Position numbers and translations under genes: made by a program
The notes under the pieces: generated by a model
What the model was told of the DNA's origin: nothing
The model's database searches: none
Seen by the model: only the letters and a program-made list of their open reading frames with translations
Assembly (NCBI GenBank): GCA_024229115.1
Contig: JAAEST010000061.1
Location: 1 to 64,000 of the forward strand
Direction of reading: 5' to 3'
DNA from: Oligoflexia bacterium
GTDB taxonomy: Bacteria > Bdellovibrionota > Bacteriovoracia > Bacteriovoracales > Bacteriovoracaceae
DNA length: 64,000 bases
In this document: piece by piece, positions 1 to 9,556 of the stretch
Layout: each line of letters opens with the position of its first letter
Numbering within the stretch: the stretch's first letter is position 1

Positions 1-140
1 AGAGAGAAATATTTAAGTATATAAATTGGTACAATCGAGAGCGAATGCATTCTTCACTTGGATATGTGAGCCCAGTGGAGTATAGAATAAAAAACTGTCT
101 TGCTGCTTAGAATAGTGTCCGTGAAAACAAGGAAAGGTCA
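1..140 (+). mobile_element. Right end of an IS3-family insertion sequence (partial)
   Basis: The window opens inside the 3' end of a transposase reading frame that stops at 108-110. After the stop, the stretch 116-140 runs for about 25 bases and ends in CA, the expected form of an IS3-family right terminal inverted repeat. From 141 the sequence reads smoothly as the interior of a sensor kinase, so the IS boundary is placed near 140. The left end, matching inverted repeat and target-site duplication lie outside the window, so the exact end is inferred. Confidence 0.6.
3..110 (+). CDS. IS3-family transposase OrfB, C-terminal fragment
   Basis: A frame open from the window edge to a TAG at 108-110 encodes about 35 residues. 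They contain the segment NWYNRERMHSSLGYVSP, the signature of the extreme C-terminus of IS3-family OrfB transposases (end of the DDE/rve integrase core: YN..R.HssLgy.sP..y). The protein starts upstream of the window, so completeness of the transposase cannot be judged. No ORF track-length frame is needed: the motif is unambiguous although short. Confidence 0.8.
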   Translation, partial: REIFKYINWYNRERMHSSLGYVSPVEYRIKNCLAA

Positions 141-1113
141 TTTCTCTAACCACGCTCTTAATGACCAGGCATTGAAAGTTATGAGGGTCAGTAAGAAAGA
201 AGACTTAGAAACGGATTCGATAGTTCGAGATTATCCAGTCGTTTTAGAAAATGGCCACTTTGAAGATTGCATCAAGGTGTTAGAGACAGGTGAAAGTATA
301 GTGGTAGATCCACAGTATAATCATCACATAAAATCATACTACCGTGTAACTATTTCAAGAGTAAAGAATACTGACAATCTCTTTGTTTTCTTTAGCGATG
401 TTAGCGCTAGAGAGGAGCAAAAACTTAAAGATGTTTCTACTTCTAAGCTTGCGACGATAGGAGAAATGGCCGGTGGCGTGGCCCATGAAATTAATACACC
501 TATTCAAATGCTTTCAGGATATTTAAGAAGACTAGGTCGAAATGAAAGTATTGATGACGATGGAAAAGAGGCCTTAGGTTTAGCGAAAAATAAGCTTGAT
601 AGTATTTCACGCATTGTAAAAAACCTTAAAAAGCTATCACGCGGTAGCGATGATCAATTACAAGAAATTGCAATCGAAGATCTTGTGATGAATCTTAAAA
701 GTTTTCATCAAAAAAGATTAGAAGACCAAAAAATTGACTTCATTGTAAACTCTGACCTTTCTCACGAAGAAAAGTTAGTGATAAATGAAACATCTTTACA
801 TCAAATTATTACTAATCTCGTGAACAACTCTATTGATTCTCTCTTTGATAAAGATGTTTTTGAAAAATTTGTTCGAATTTCATTAGGCCTAGATGGAGAT
901 TTTGTTCATATAAAAGTACAAGATAATGGAATAGGAATAGATAAGAATGTTGCCGATAGGGTTTTCGATCCACTTTTTACAACAAAAGAAGTCGGGAAAG
1001 GGACAGGGCTTGGTCTTTCGCTGTCAAAACGTCTCGCCATTAATATGGGGGGAGATCTCTACTTAGTTGAAGACGAGTTAACAACATTTATTCTCAAAGT
1101 TAAGAAGGTCTAG
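100..1113 (+). CDS. Sensor histidine kinase, 5' end lost to IS insertion
   Basis: The frame encodes the end of a PAS-like sensing region (up to about residue 105 of the open frame), a HisKA dimerisation/phosphoacceptor helix with GGVAHEINTP (His near 129) and a HATPase domain with N box NNSID, G1 box DNGIGID and G2 box GKGTGLGLSL. There is an in-frame stop at 88-90, and the only possible starts (TTG 100, GTG 115, GTG 121) lie within the IS3 right end without a good ribosome binding site. The genuine kinase sequence therefore begins around 141 and lacks its N-terminus. Two bases separate it from the receiver gene downstream, so the pair was probably a two-component system. Whether the chimeric frame is still translated is unknown. 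Confidence 0.8.
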   Translation: MLLRIVSVKTRKGHFSNHALNDQALKVMRVSKKEDLETDSIVRDYPVVLENGHFEDCIKVLETGESIVVDPQYNHHIKSYYRVTISRVKNTDNLFVFFSDVSAREEQKLKDVSTSKLATIGEMAGGVAHEINTPIQMLSGYLRRLGRNESIDDDGKEALGLAKNKLDSISRIVKNLKKLSRGSDDQLQEIAIEDLVMNLKSFHQKRLEDQKIDFIVNSDLSHEEKLVINETSLHQIITNLVNNSIDSLFDKDVFEKFVRISLGLDGDFVHIKVQDNGIGIDKNVADRVFDPLFTTKEVGKGTGLGLSLSKRLAINMGGDLYLVEDELTTFILKVKKV

Positions 1114-1114
1114 T

Positions 1115-1483
1115 ATGAGAATTCTCTTTGTTGATGATCATCAAGACTTAGTTGAAATGTATGTGGCCGAGATTCAGTGCGAGATTCCAGAGCATGAGTT
1201 TTTTACGGCCACTGATGGACTTGAGGCCATCGAGGTTTGTAAGAGAAATAACATTACTCATATCTTTTCTGATGCCAAAATGCCTAAAATGAATGGAATT
1301 GAATTAGCAAAAACTATCCAAAGAGATTTTCCGGAGGTTACTTTCTTTATGATCTCTGGTTATCCAGGCAATTATACTCCTGAGTTTCTTAAATCTATTG
1401 GGATTAAAAAGTTTTTCGAAAAGCCCATCGATTTTGATGAGCTTATCGAATTTGTAAAAAATCTTGATAATCTAAAGTTTTAA
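1115..1483 (+). CDS. Single-domain response regulator (CheY-like receiver)
   Basis: A 122-residue protein consisting of one receiver domain. The acidic pair is at residues 7-8, the phosphoacceptor is Asp53 in FSDAKMP, the switch Ser is at 81, and the conserved Lys is at 103 in FEKP. It has no output domain, so it should signal by protein contact or in a phosphorelay. It begins two bases after the truncated histidine kinase and is likely its cognate partner. Its 3' end overlaps the convergent tex gene by 12 bp. Confidence 0.9.
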   Translation: MRILFVDDHQDLVEMYVAEIQCEIPEHEFFTATDGLEAIEVCKRNNITHIFSDAKMPKMNGIELAKTIQRDFPEVTFFMISGYPGNYTPEFLKSIGIKKFFEKPIDFDELIEFVKNLDNLKF

Positions 1484-3802
1484 GTTCTTAAGAGCAGCGA
1501 AAGCATTATTTCTAAGAGGTGCATCTTTTTGCTTAGGAACTTGATTCTGTGGTTTAGAACCACGATTACCTCTATGCTGAGATTGTCCCTTAGTACCTGT
1601 CACACCTTTAGATTCACCAGTCTTAAGTGATAGAGCGATTCTTTTGCGATCAAGATCAACTTCGATCACTCTGGCCTTCACTTCTTGACCAACTTTAAGA
1701 ACTTCTAGTGCATCAGAGACAAAATGATCGGCCATTTCACTTACGTGAACAAGCCCATTTTCCTTAATACCAACATCAACAAAGGCACCAAACTTAGTAA
1801 TATTTGTTACTATCCCTGTGTACCATTCACCTGGCGTGAGGTCGTCAATATTTCTTATGTCTTTTCTGAATTCTGTTGTCTTAAACTCAGTTCTTGGATC
1901 TTGTGATGGGGCCTTAAGTGATTTCACAATATCTTCATGAGTAAACTCACCAACAGCATTCTTGAACTCACCATCTGACTCAAGCTGATTAATAAGTTTA
2001 GCATCTTCAATTAATTCTTTCATGGCCACATTCTTCTTCGATGCCCATTCACTTAATTGCTCATACTTTTCTGGGTGAATAAATGTTCCATCTAATGGAT
2101 TTTCACCATTATAGATTCTCAAGAAACCTGCTGATTGTTCGAATACTTTAGGAGTGAAGCGAGATACTTTTAAAAGTTCCTCTCGAGATTTAAAACCACC
2201 AAGTGTTTCTCTTTTCTTAACAATATTACCTGCTAGTCCTGGTCCAATTCCTGAAATAAAACTTAAGAGTGGAGCAGAAGCAGTATTGAGATCAACTCCT
2301 ACATAGTTCACACAATTCTCAACCACACCATCAAGTGACTTCTTTAGTTTTGCTTGATTTACATCGTGTTGATATTGGCCTACTCCGATACTTTTTGGAT
2401 CAATCTTAACCAGTTCGGCCAGAGGGTCTTGAAATCTTCTTGCAATTGAAACGGCACCTCTTACGGTCGCATCTTTATCTGGGAATTCTTTTTTAGCTAT
2501 TGGACTTGCTGAGTAAATTGAAGCACCGGCTTCATTAACTAGAACGGCCTTTGTTTTTCCCTCTTGAACCGCCTTAATATTATCTTGAACGAAGCTTAGA
2601 GTTTCTCTTCCGAAAGTCCCATTTCCAATGGCCACATGTTCAACATTAAAGTGATCAATAAGACGAGTGAGGATTTCAATTGATCCTTTCACATCATTTT
2701 GAGGTTCATGAGGATAGATAACAGTATCAAAGCATAACTTTCCAGTAGCATCGACAACGACAGTTTTACATCCCGTACGAACACCTGGATCAAGTGCAAG
2801 AACAGCTTTTGGTCCTAGGTATGGCTGAAGGAGAAGGTTTTTTAGATTAACCCCAAATACATCAATGGCTCCTTCATCACTTACTTTCTTAAGTTCTGAT
2901 TTAATCTCAAGATCTAGAGAAGGATGAATACTATTTGTGAGTGCTTTTTTGGCGCAGTTAAACATGAAATCAAAAGTCTTAATATCTTCTATCGGGATAT
3001 ACTTTTTCTTAATTACACCAACTGCTACTTCAGCTTCATATTCAACTTCAACTTTTAGAACTTTTTGAGTCATCCCACGTCTCATGGCCAAGAATCTGTG
3101 ACCGTTTTTTGGATCTTTGAGATCTTTTACTGGCTGAGAAAATTCAAAATAGTCTTTATATTTCATAAAGTCTTTTTCTTCTTGTGCATTCTTTCTCTTG
3201 CTTGAAACAAGGTTGGCACTCATCCAATAATCTTTTCTTAATACTTCTTTAATGTCAGTATCATGTGACATTTCTTCAGTAATAATTGATTGAGCACCAG
3301 CAAGAGCATCATCCCACTTGGCAATTTTCTTTTCAGGATTCAAGAAGTCTTTTTCTTTTTGAGCTTGAAGTTCTTCAAGAGAAAGTTTTCCTTCTTTAAT
3401 TAGATTTGCAAGTGGCTCAAGTCCTGCTTCAACGGCCATCTGGCCTTTTGTTTTTTTCTTGGCCTTGTAAGGGGCATAGATATCTTCAAGTTGATTTAAT
3501 GTTGATGCTGCCATGATTTTCTTTTGAAGTTCTGGCGTCATTTTTTCCATCTTAGTAATTGTGTCTAAGATATAGGCCCTTCTCTTTTCTCTTTCTAGAT
3601 ATTCTTCATATGATTCATGAATGGCCCTGATTTGTTCTTCATCAAGCCCACCTGTTTTTTCTTTTCTATAACGAGTAATAAATGGAACAGTACAGTCTTC
3701 CATAAGGATAAGTTCTAAAACGGCACTTACCTGAGGGATACTAATACCAGTTGTTGTTGCTGCATACTGGCCTGCTTCTGGAACGATTGGCGTCTTTGCC
3801 AT
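1472..3802 (-). CDS. tex: Tex, S1-domain RNA-binding transcription accessory protein
   Basis: About 776 residues from the chosen ATG at 3802, the usual size for Tex. The order is the Tex N-terminal helical region, a YqgF/RNase H-like domain (ALDPGVRTGCKTVVVD), helix-hairpin-helix repeats (LLSFISGIGPGLAGNIV) and a C-terminal S1 domain (GIVTNITKFGAFVDVGI). Tex is a cytoplasmic nucleic-acid-binding protein affecting transcription and RNA turnover. The frame is open further upstream to 3979, but ATG 3802 has AGGAG 9 bases before it and matches the family N-terminus; the extension would run into the divergent oxidoreductase gene. A short basic Asn/Gln-rich tail follows the S1 domain. Confidence 0.95.
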   Translation of the reverse strand: MAKTPIVPEAGQYAATTTGISIPQVSAVLELILMEDCTVPFITRYRKEKTGGLDEEQIRAIHESYEEYLEREKRRAYILDTITKMEKMTPELQKKIMAASTLNQLEDIYAPYKAKKKTKGQMAVEAGLEPLANLIKEGKLSLEELQAQKEKDFLNPEKKIAKWDDALAGAQSIITEEMSHDTDIKEVLRKDYWMSANLVSSKRKNAQEEKDFMKYKDYFEFSQPVKDLKDPKNGHRFLAMRRGMTQKVLKVEVEYEAEVAVGVIKKKYIPIEDIKTFDFMFNCAKKALTNSIHPSLDLEIKSELKKVSDEGAIDVFGVNLKNLLLQPYLGPKAVLALDPGVRTGCKTVVVDATGKLCFDTVIYPHEPQNDVKGSIEILTRLIDHFNVEHVAIGNGTFGRETLSFVQDNIKAVQEGKTKAVLVNEAGASIYSASPIAKKEFPDKDATVRGAVSIARRFQDPLAELVKIDPKSIGVGQYQHDVNQAKLKKSLDGVVENCVNYVGVDLNTASAPLLSFISGIGPGLAGNIVKKRETLGGFKSREELLKVSRFTPKVFEQSAGFLRIYNGENPLDGTFIHPEKYEQLSEWASKKNVAMKELIEDAKLINQLESDGEFKNAVGEFTHEDIVKSLKAPSQDPRTEFKTTEFRKDIRNIDDLTPGEWYTGIVTNITKFGAFVDVGIKENGLVHVSEMADHFVSDALEVLKVGQEVKARVIEVDLDRKRIALSLKTGESKGVTGTKGQSQHRGNRGSKPQNQVPKQKDAPLRNNAFAALKNLKL

Positions 3803-3857
3803 AGTTGTGTAACTCCTGTAAATTTTTGTGGTACATAAGCTTAAAATATTGAAAAAG

Positions 3858-4868
3858 ATGAGTAAAGATTTAAAAAAATTTGAGCATATTATTATCGGTA
3901 GTGGAATATCTGGCCTATGCTGCGCTTTAGAGTTGACAGAACGCTCTTTAGAACTAGGAGAAAGAGCTGAGATTGCCATTATATCGAGCTCTCAGTTAAT
4001 TCCCTGTAGCTTAAGAACTACTAGCAGTGTGGCCTTACAGGGAATTCAAAAAGGTCTTTCTGCGCTTGGAGATTTACTCTTTAATTCTTATAAAACCTTC
4101 ACTAAATCTTATGATTTTTATCAATTTAAATCGATTGAAAAAGTTAAGCGTCTTCATTTTTCCTATGATGAAAACTCAAAAGAAAAACTTAAAAATCGTC
4201 ATGGAAGAATAGATAGTTTTAATTTTAATTCCAAAAACTATGAAGGTGTATGTGAGGATGGTTATGTCATCTCACCAGAGCATTTTCATCTCGAGTTGAT
4301 TGATTTACTTAAAGAGAGGGGAGTCACTTTCATTGACGATCTTGTCGTTGGTCTTGATAAGAATGAAAAACTTATCACGGGAAAAGCAGGGTTATATCAA
4401 TATAATAAATTGGTACTGGCCAGTGGTGCCTACACTATCTTACTCCCAGTTCTTAAATCAAAGAAAGACGATCTTCGTAGAGTAAAGGGAAGTGAAGTTC
4501 CTGGTCATTATTATGAATGGGATTTTCAATATCCCTCTTCTTTTATCCTAACTATAGACGGACATAATCTTTGTTATCGTCACTTTGATAAAAAACTAGT
4601 TCTAGGGGGCTCTACTGAAAAAGATAGGGTCTCACTACTTAGAGAAGATCAATTAAAGAAAATGTATGAAGGTTTTGGGCAATACTTAGATCTGCCTTCA
4701 ATTGATCAGGCCAAAAAACTGACTGGTCTTAGACAAAAAGGAGTTAAGCGTACTCCATATATTGGTGAAATAGAAACTGATATCTTTGCCCTGACATCAC
4801 TCTATAAGAATGGTTTCTCTGTTTCTTTTGAAGGGGCAAAAATCTTAGCGGATAAAATTCTTAACTAA
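3858..4868 (+). CDS. FAD-dependent oxidoreductase (DAO-like)
   Basis: The N-terminus has a Rossmann dinucleotide motif, HIIIGSGISGLCCALEL, and the C-terminus has a glycine-oxidase/D-amino-acid-oxidase-like ending (TGLRQKGVKRTPYIGEI, then SLYKNGFSVSFEGAK). It is about 336 residues from ATG 3858; a GTG at 3828 in frame would add ten residues, but no strong ribosome binding site marks either. It probably binds FAD and oxidises a small molecule in the cytoplasm; the substrate is not evident. It is divergent from tex, and its stop overlaps the convergent Kazal lipoprotein by 4 bp. Confidence 0.75.
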   Translation: MSKDLKKFEHIIIGSGISGLCCALELTERSLELGERAEIAIISSSQLIPCSLRTTSSVALQGIQKGLSALGDLLFNSYKTFTKSYDFYQFKSIEKVKRLHFSYDENSKEKLKNRHGRIDSFNFNSKNYEGVCEDGYVISPEHFHLELIDLLKERGVTFIDDLVVGLDKNEKLITGKAGLYQYNKLVLASGAYTILLPVLKSKKDDLRRVKGSEVPGHYYEWDFQYPSSFILTIDGHNLCYRHFDKKLVLGGSTEKDRVSLLREDQLKKMYEGFGQYLDLPSIDQAKKLTGLRQKGVKRTPYIGEIETDIFALTSLYKNGFSVSFEGAKILADKILN

Positions 4869-5122
4869 AGACATTCGCCAGGAGTGGTTCTCTTTTGTCC
4901 AGCACAAGCAGCGGTGCAAGAGTTGCTATAGGTTTTCCCATCTTTGCCGCAAACAGGTGCATAAATTTCAAGACAGATACATGGCTCAATTTCTTCTTTT
5001 GTTTTTTGAGAATTCTTACCGCGGGCGTTTTCTTTCATGCGTGTTTCGGGATTGTCGAATACTGAGGCACAACCAAAAATAAATAACGATAATAATATTG
5101 TTAGCGATAGTGATTTTTTCAT
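4865..5122 (-). CDS. Small lipoprotein with Kazal-type protease inhibitor domain
   Basis: An 85-residue precursor with a lipoprotein signal peptide (lipobox IFGC, Cys18). After a charged linker comes a compact Kazal-type domain with the diagnostic pattern CxC...YxPVCGKDGKTYSNxC...CAG and a final Cys near the end. Kazal domains are canonical serine protease inhibitors. In an organism whose genome segment encodes at least five secreted serine proteases, a membrane-anchored inhibitor could protect the cell's own periplasm or counter prey proteases; that role is inference. It is monocistronic in appearance and lies downstream of the tRNA on the same strand. Confidence 0.85.
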   Translation of the reverse strand: MKKSLSLTILLSLFIFGCASVFDNPETRMKENARGKNSQKTKEEIEPCICLEIYAPVCGKDGKTYSNSCTAACAGQKRTTPGECL

Positions 5123-5148
5123 GATTTGATTATAAGAAGAGATAAAGT

Positions 5149-5225
5149 TGGTGGCCAGAGGCAGAGTTGAACTGCCGACCTTCGGGTTATGAATCCGACG
5201 CTCTCACCAACTGAGCTACCTGGCC
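5149..5225 (-). tRNA. tRNA with CAU anticodon, probably elongator tRNA-Met
   Basis: A 77-base cloverleaf on the minus strand with CCA encoded. The acceptor GGCCAGG pairs with TCTGGCC (last pair G-U), the D arm is GCTC...GAGC, the anticodon loop is TTCATAA, and the T arm is GGCAG TTCAACT CTGCC. The first pair G1-C72 is complete, which excludes initiator tRNA-fMet. The anticodon stem has an A-C apposition next to the loop. The anticodon CAT is shared by elongator Met and by the pre-modified tRNA-Ile2, and tilS, the enzyme that lysidinylates the latter, is the next gene; general similarity favours Met. Confidence 0.9.
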
Positions 5226-5282
5226 ATACCAAAATTATGAAGTTGCATATTAGAGGGTAGTTGTGTAACTGTCAATAAATAT

Positions 5283-6503
5283 ATGAAAGTACTTAGGAAG
5301 CGGGTTCTAACCCATGTTATTGATTTTCTAAATAAAGCTCAATTAGAGGATTTATTTGGAAGCAAAAAGTCACTCCTCGTCAGTGTTTCTGGTGGGCGTG
5401 ATTCTATGTTCTGCCTATGGTTGATGAACGAAATTGCCAAGGAAATTGGCGAGACTCGAATCGATATTCTTCATTTTAATCATGGAACAAGAGCGACTAA
5501 AGAACATGAAAATGATCTGAACCTCATTAAGAAGTTCTGCAAAAAAAATAATTTAAATCTCATTATAAAAGAAAGAAATGCTAAGGATTGGACTGGGCAA
5601 AGTAATTTTGAATCACAGGCCCGTACTTGGCGTTATGAACATTATAGAATGTTGAGCTCTCAGTATCATGCCATCATTCTTGGACACCATATTGATGACT
5701 CGTTGGAATGGTCACTTCTTTCTCAGCTCAAGGGTGGGGCGATTGATAATACTTTAGGTATTCCTATGAAGAGAGGGAAATTTGTTAGGCCTCTTATGTG
5801 TTTTACTCGTCGCCAGATTACTTATCTGGTAAAAGCTTTCCGTATTCCTTTTAACGAGGATATTACGAATGGTAATGATCGCTTTGAGAGAAATTATCTT
5901 AGAAAAGAGATTTTACCTAAGCTTGAAAAGAGATATGGAAATATTCAAAGAAATTATGTTCTTCAGAAAAATCTCCTTTGCTCTAAATTAGGTCTTTCTA
6001 TTTTTGAAAAGCGAATTTCTCAAGATCACTCTTTGTATAATCACTATATCAAGAGAGCTCCTTTTAATTCATTAATGATTTCTGAGCAGGCCTTAAATCA
6101 TTTGAAAGATGAACAATTAAAAGAGTTGATCAATAAAGTACTTATTCAGTCTCATAGTTCTGGAAGATCAAAATCACGCAAAGAATTAGATAAGTTGCTA
6201 AAGGCGTGGAGAGCTGGAAAGCAGGGACCATGGTCGTTATCAGAGAATATCAATGTTTATTCCTTGAAAAGAAATCTTTGGTTTCTAAGCAAGAATATCA
6301 ATTTAGAAAATTATAGTGCTTCGCAGATTCCTTGCGGTTTTAATTCTGAATCCTACTTACCTAATAACGGATGGCAAAAAACGGAAATTACCTTCAAAAT
6401 TTCAAAGAAGAAGGGAATGAAGAGGCATCCATTCTTACAACCAATACTTGATGACTTCCTTCGGCAAAATTTATGTGTTGAGCCAATAGTTACACATCTG
6501 TAA
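5283..6503 (+). CDS. tilS: tRNA(Ile)-lysidine synthase
   Basis: 406 residues with the N-type ATP pyrophosphatase P-loop SGGRDSMF, the HFNHGTR segment and the GHHIDDSLEWSLLSQLKGG region typical of TilS, followed by the RNYLRKEILP helix. TilS attaches lysine to the wobble C of tRNA-Ile2 (CAU) so that it reads AUA and is charged with isoleucine. It lies just before ftsH, a widely conserved order, with a gap of about 96 bp. The C-terminal half is less conserved. The start ATG 5283 has no obvious ribosome binding site. Confidence 0.92.
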   Translation: MKVLRKRVLTHVIDFLNKAQLEDLFGSKKSLLVSVSGGRDSMFCLWLMNEIAKEIGETRIDILHFNHGTRATKEHENDLNLIKKFCKKNNLNLIIKERNAKDWTGQSNFESQARTWRYEHYRMLSSQYHAIILGHHIDDSLEWSLLSQLKGGAIDNTLGIPMKRGKFVRPLMCFTRRQITYLVKAFRIPFNEDITNGNDRFERNYLRKEILPKLEKRYGNIQRNYVLQKNLLCSKLGLSIFEKRISQDHSLYNHYIKRAPFNSLMISEQALNHLKDEQLKELINKVLIQSHSSGRSKSRKELDKLLKAWRAGKQGPWSLSENINVYSLKRNLWFLSKNINLENYSASQIPCGFNSESYLPNNGWQKTEITFKISKKKGMKRHPFLQPILDDFLRQNLCVEPIVTHL

Positions 6504-6599
6504 AGCTCCTTGATTATTGCTCTTTCGAGTATTAAAATTTAATGACTTATCTCATGCCAATGGATTCAGCATGAGAGTTGATTTAAAGGAATATTTAGT

Positions 6600-8531
6600 A
6601 TGAAGTCCCAGCAAAAAACGCTTACTCTTTGGATTGTCATTATTTTACTTATGCTTTTAGTAGCGAGAGTGGCAACTGAGAATAACCCACAAATTCAAAA
6701 GATCACTTATCCTGACTTTATTAAGGCCGTTGAGGAATCAAAAGTTGCCGATGTTACTTTCAAAGGTGACAAGACAATTATTGGTAAATTCAATGCGGAT
6801 TATGAAAGTGGGAAACGTTTTTCTTTAACTGGTGATACCAGTGAAACTACTTTCAATATTTTAAGAAAGAATGGAATTACTCCTAATTATGCAGAGGAAG
6901 AGAAGGGATCTTTCTTTACAAACCTTCTGATTAATTGGGGACCAATGATTTTCCTTATTGTGATTTTCTACTTCTTCCTCAGGCAGATTCAAGCTGGTGG
7001 TGGGAAGGCCATGAGTTTTGGAAAGTCTAAGGCGAAGATGCTTAGTGCTCATGATAAGAAAGTAACTTTCAAAGATGTTTCGGGTGTTGAAGAAGCAAAA
7101 GAAGAATTAATGGAAGTTGTCGACTTTCTTAAAGACCCTAAGAAATATACTAAACTTGGTGGGAAGATTCCTAAAGGTGTTATCCTTGTAGGTCCTCCAG
7201 GAACAGGTAAAACATTACTTGCCAGAGCTGTTGCCGGCGAAGCAGATGTTCCTTTCTTTAGTATTTCAGGTTCAGACTTTGTTGAAATGTTTGTTGGTGT
7301 TGGTGCTTCAAGAGTGAGAGATCTTTTTGATCAAGGTAAGAAGCATGCTCCATGTATTATCTTTATTGATGAGATCGATGCTGTTGGTAGACATAGAGGC
7401 CACGGAATGGGTGGTGGACACGATGAAAGAGAACAAACACTTAACCAACTTCTTGTTGAGATGGATGGTTTTGAGTCGAACGAAGGTGTTATCTTAATTG
7501 CGGCGACCAACAGAATTGATGTTCTTGATCCGGCCCTTTTAAGACCAGGTCGTTTTGATAGAAGAGTAACTGTTGGACCTCCAGATGTTCGTGGACGTGT
7601 TGGTATTCTAAAAGTTCACGCCAGTAAAACTCCTTTAGAGGAGGGCGTTGATCTTGAAGTTGTGGCCAAAGGAACTCCAGGTTTCACAGGAGCTGATCTT
7701 GCTAACCTTGTTAATGAGGCTGCTCTTAATGCTGCTAGATTAAATAAGAAGAGATTAAATATGGATGATTTTGAAATGGCCAAAGACAAAGTTCTTATGG
7801 GGCCTGAGAGAAAGTCGATGGTCATTTCAGATAAAGAAAAGCGTGTGACAGCTTATCATGAAGCTGGGCATACACTTGTTGGAATGAATCTTCCTTATAC
7901 TGATCCAATTCATAAAGTTTCAATTATGCCTAGAGGCGGTGCCCTTGGTGTGACTCAAACGTTACCAAGTGAAGATATGCTTAATCTTACTAGCGAGAGA
8001 GCTCAGAACTTTATCGCCTTCCTAATGGGTGGTCGCGTGGCCGAAGAAATTGTCTTTGGTGAAATAACTAATGGTGCTTCAAATGATATTGAGAGGGCAA
8101 CTTCACTAGCAAGAAATATGGTTTGCAACTGGGGTATGTCTAAGAAGATGGGTCCTATTAATTATCATAAAGATCAAGCTGGGCCTTGGTCACCGCCAGC
8201 TCAGAGTACTGGTTATAGTGATAAAACAAGTATGGAAATTGATGAAGAAGTTCATCGTCTTATTTCTAAGAACTATGAAATTGCTACCCAAATTCTTGAA
8301 GAAAAAAGAGATGCTCTTGATAGAGTCGCAGAGGGCCTAATTGTTTGGGAAACTCTTGATCATAAACAAGTCCAAGATCTGGTTGATGGTAAAGATATCG
8401 GTGTTCCCCTAGTAAAGCCTAAGGGACCGTCATCGGGTGGTAATGCTCCTGAGCAAGAAGCAACAACTGAAAAGCCAGAAAGTGATAAAGGGTCTGGTGG
8501 TAACCCAGGTGATGATCCTGTTCTTGCTTAA
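6600..8531 (+). CDS. ftsH: ATP-dependent zinc metalloprotease FtsH
   Basis: 643 residues, normal for FtsH. Two membrane segments (about 8-25 and 112-128) flank a small periplasmic domain. The AAA+ module has Walker A GPPGTGKT (198-205), Walker B IIFIDE (253-258) and the second region of homology with arginine fingers; the protease site HEAGH is at 420-424. The tail is Gly/Pro/Glu-rich. FtsH is a hexameric inner-membrane protease that degrades misassembled membrane proteins and regulators. AAAGGA lies nine bases before the ATG. folP follows after six bases, so the two are probably co-transcribed. Confidence 0.97.
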   Translation: MKSQQKTLTLWIVIILLMLLVARVATENNPQIQKITYPDFIKAVEESKVADVTFKGDKTIIGKFNADYESGKRFSLTGDTSETTFNILRKNGITPNYAEEEKGSFFTNLLINWGPMIFLIVIFYFFLRQIQAGGGKAMSFGKSKAKMLSAHDKKVTFKDVSGVEEAKEELMEVVDFLKDPKKYTKLGGKIPKGVILVGPPGTGKTLLARAVAGEADVPFFSISGSDFVEMFVGVGASRVRDLFDQGKKHAPCIIFIDEIDAVGRHRGHGMGGGHDEREQTLNQLLVEMDGFESNEGVILIAATNRIDVLDPALLRPGRFDRRVTVGPPDVRGRVGILKVHASKTPLEEGVDLEVVAKGTPGFTGADLANLVNEAALNAARLNKKRLNMDDFEMAKDKVLMGPERKSMVISDKEKRVTAYHEAGHTLVGMNLPYTDPIHKVSIMPRGGALGVTQTLPSEDMLNLTSERAQNFIAFLMGGRVAEEIVFGEITNGASNDIERATSLARNMVCNWGMSKKMGPINYHKDQAGPWSPPAQSTGYSDKTSMEIDEEVHRLISKNYEIATQILEEKRDALDRVAEGLIVWETLDHKQVQDLVDGKDIGVPLVKPKGPSSGGNAPEQEATTEKPESDKGSGGNPGDDPVLA

Positions 8532-8537
8532 GAGTGC

Positions 8538-9407
8538 ATGAATCAAATTACTCAAAGAAAATTTAAAGTAATAAATATGGGGGTGGCTAATGTCACCCCT
8601 AATTCTTTTAGCGATGGTAGTAAGTACAATGACCATCAATCCCTTAAAGCTCATATCGAAGACCTAGTGAATAGAGGAGCGACAATTATTGATATTGGTG
8701 CTGAAAGTACCGCTCCTTTTAATGAGCCAATTACTCAAGAGATGGAAATAGAGCGATATGAGAATATTGTTATTCCAGTTCTTAAAGAGATAGTTGATAA
8801 AGATAGATTTAAGAATATCACATGGAGCTTTGATACTTATCGTTTTGATGTTGCCAACTTTCTGGCCAATGAGTTTAGAGATATTCGAATTATTTGGAAT
8901 GATGTTTCAGGAGTTAATGATGAAGCTATAATTGAATTCTTAAAAAAGCATCAGCACACTCAATACGTCTTTTCCTTTACTCATGTTCCTACCAGAGAAA
9001 GAACAAGTTTCCATATGGACTACTTAAAGGATGACATAGAAACAAGTTGGCATGATTGGCTTAATCAAGCTTTAAATTCCAAGCTTCTGATAGATTATCC
9101 ACAGAGAGTTTTTCTAGATCCTTGCTTTGGTTTCTCAAAAAGTTATGAACAGAATATGTGGCTTCTGGATGAGTTAGCTCAGTCTTTCTTAAGACATCCA
9201 AAATGGCTTATTGGTATTTCTAAGAAGAGCTTCTTAAGAAAGACTATAGATCCAAATTCAGAAACCCCAAAAGAAGAATTATTATCTCGTAGTGAGGTTC
9301 TCCATCAGCGCTACTTAGAGGGCTGGATAAGGGGTGCTCAAGAGCGAAATTTCATAGGAGAGTTGGCCTTTAGGGTTCACGACCCTGAAATAATTTCACG
9401 CTTTTAA
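8538..9407 (+). CDS. folP: Dihydropteroate synthase
   Basis: 289 residues with the N-terminal signature MGVANVTPNSFSDG, the second signature DIGAESTAP, the NDVSG strand and the GISKKSFLRK segment that binds the pterin phosphate. The enzyme joins para-aminobenzoate to hydroxymethyldihydropterin diphosphate in folate synthesis. The sequence is divergent in places (Ala instead of the usual Gly in DIGgEST; Ala in place of Arg after EST), but catalytic blocks are all present. It follows ftsH at six bases, an order common across bacteria. Confidence 0.9.
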   Translation: MNQITQRKFKVINMGVANVTPNSFSDGSKYNDHQSLKAHIEDLVNRGATIIDIGAESTAPFNEPITQEMEIERYENIVIPVLKEIVDKDRFKNITWSFDTYRFDVANFLANEFRDIRIIWNDVSGVNDEAIIEFLKKHQHTQYVFSFTHVPTRERTSFHMDYLKDDIETSWHDWLNQALNSKLLIDYPQRVFLDPCFGFSKSYEQNMWLLDELAQSFLRHPKWLIGISKKSFLRKTIDPNSETPKEELLSRSEVLHQRYLEGWIRGAQERNFIGELAFRVHDPEIISRF

Positions 9408-9556
9408 ATAGCTAATATTTAATAACAAAAGTATTTCTGACAGTTCCTTACATTGCCTGTAAAAACTGCCCATTTTTAAATTTAGAGCTCGTTTAAAATC
9501 CATTTAAAGGGCATAAGGTAAACACAGTTAGAGAGCTGTTTTAGGGAGAATTTTTT

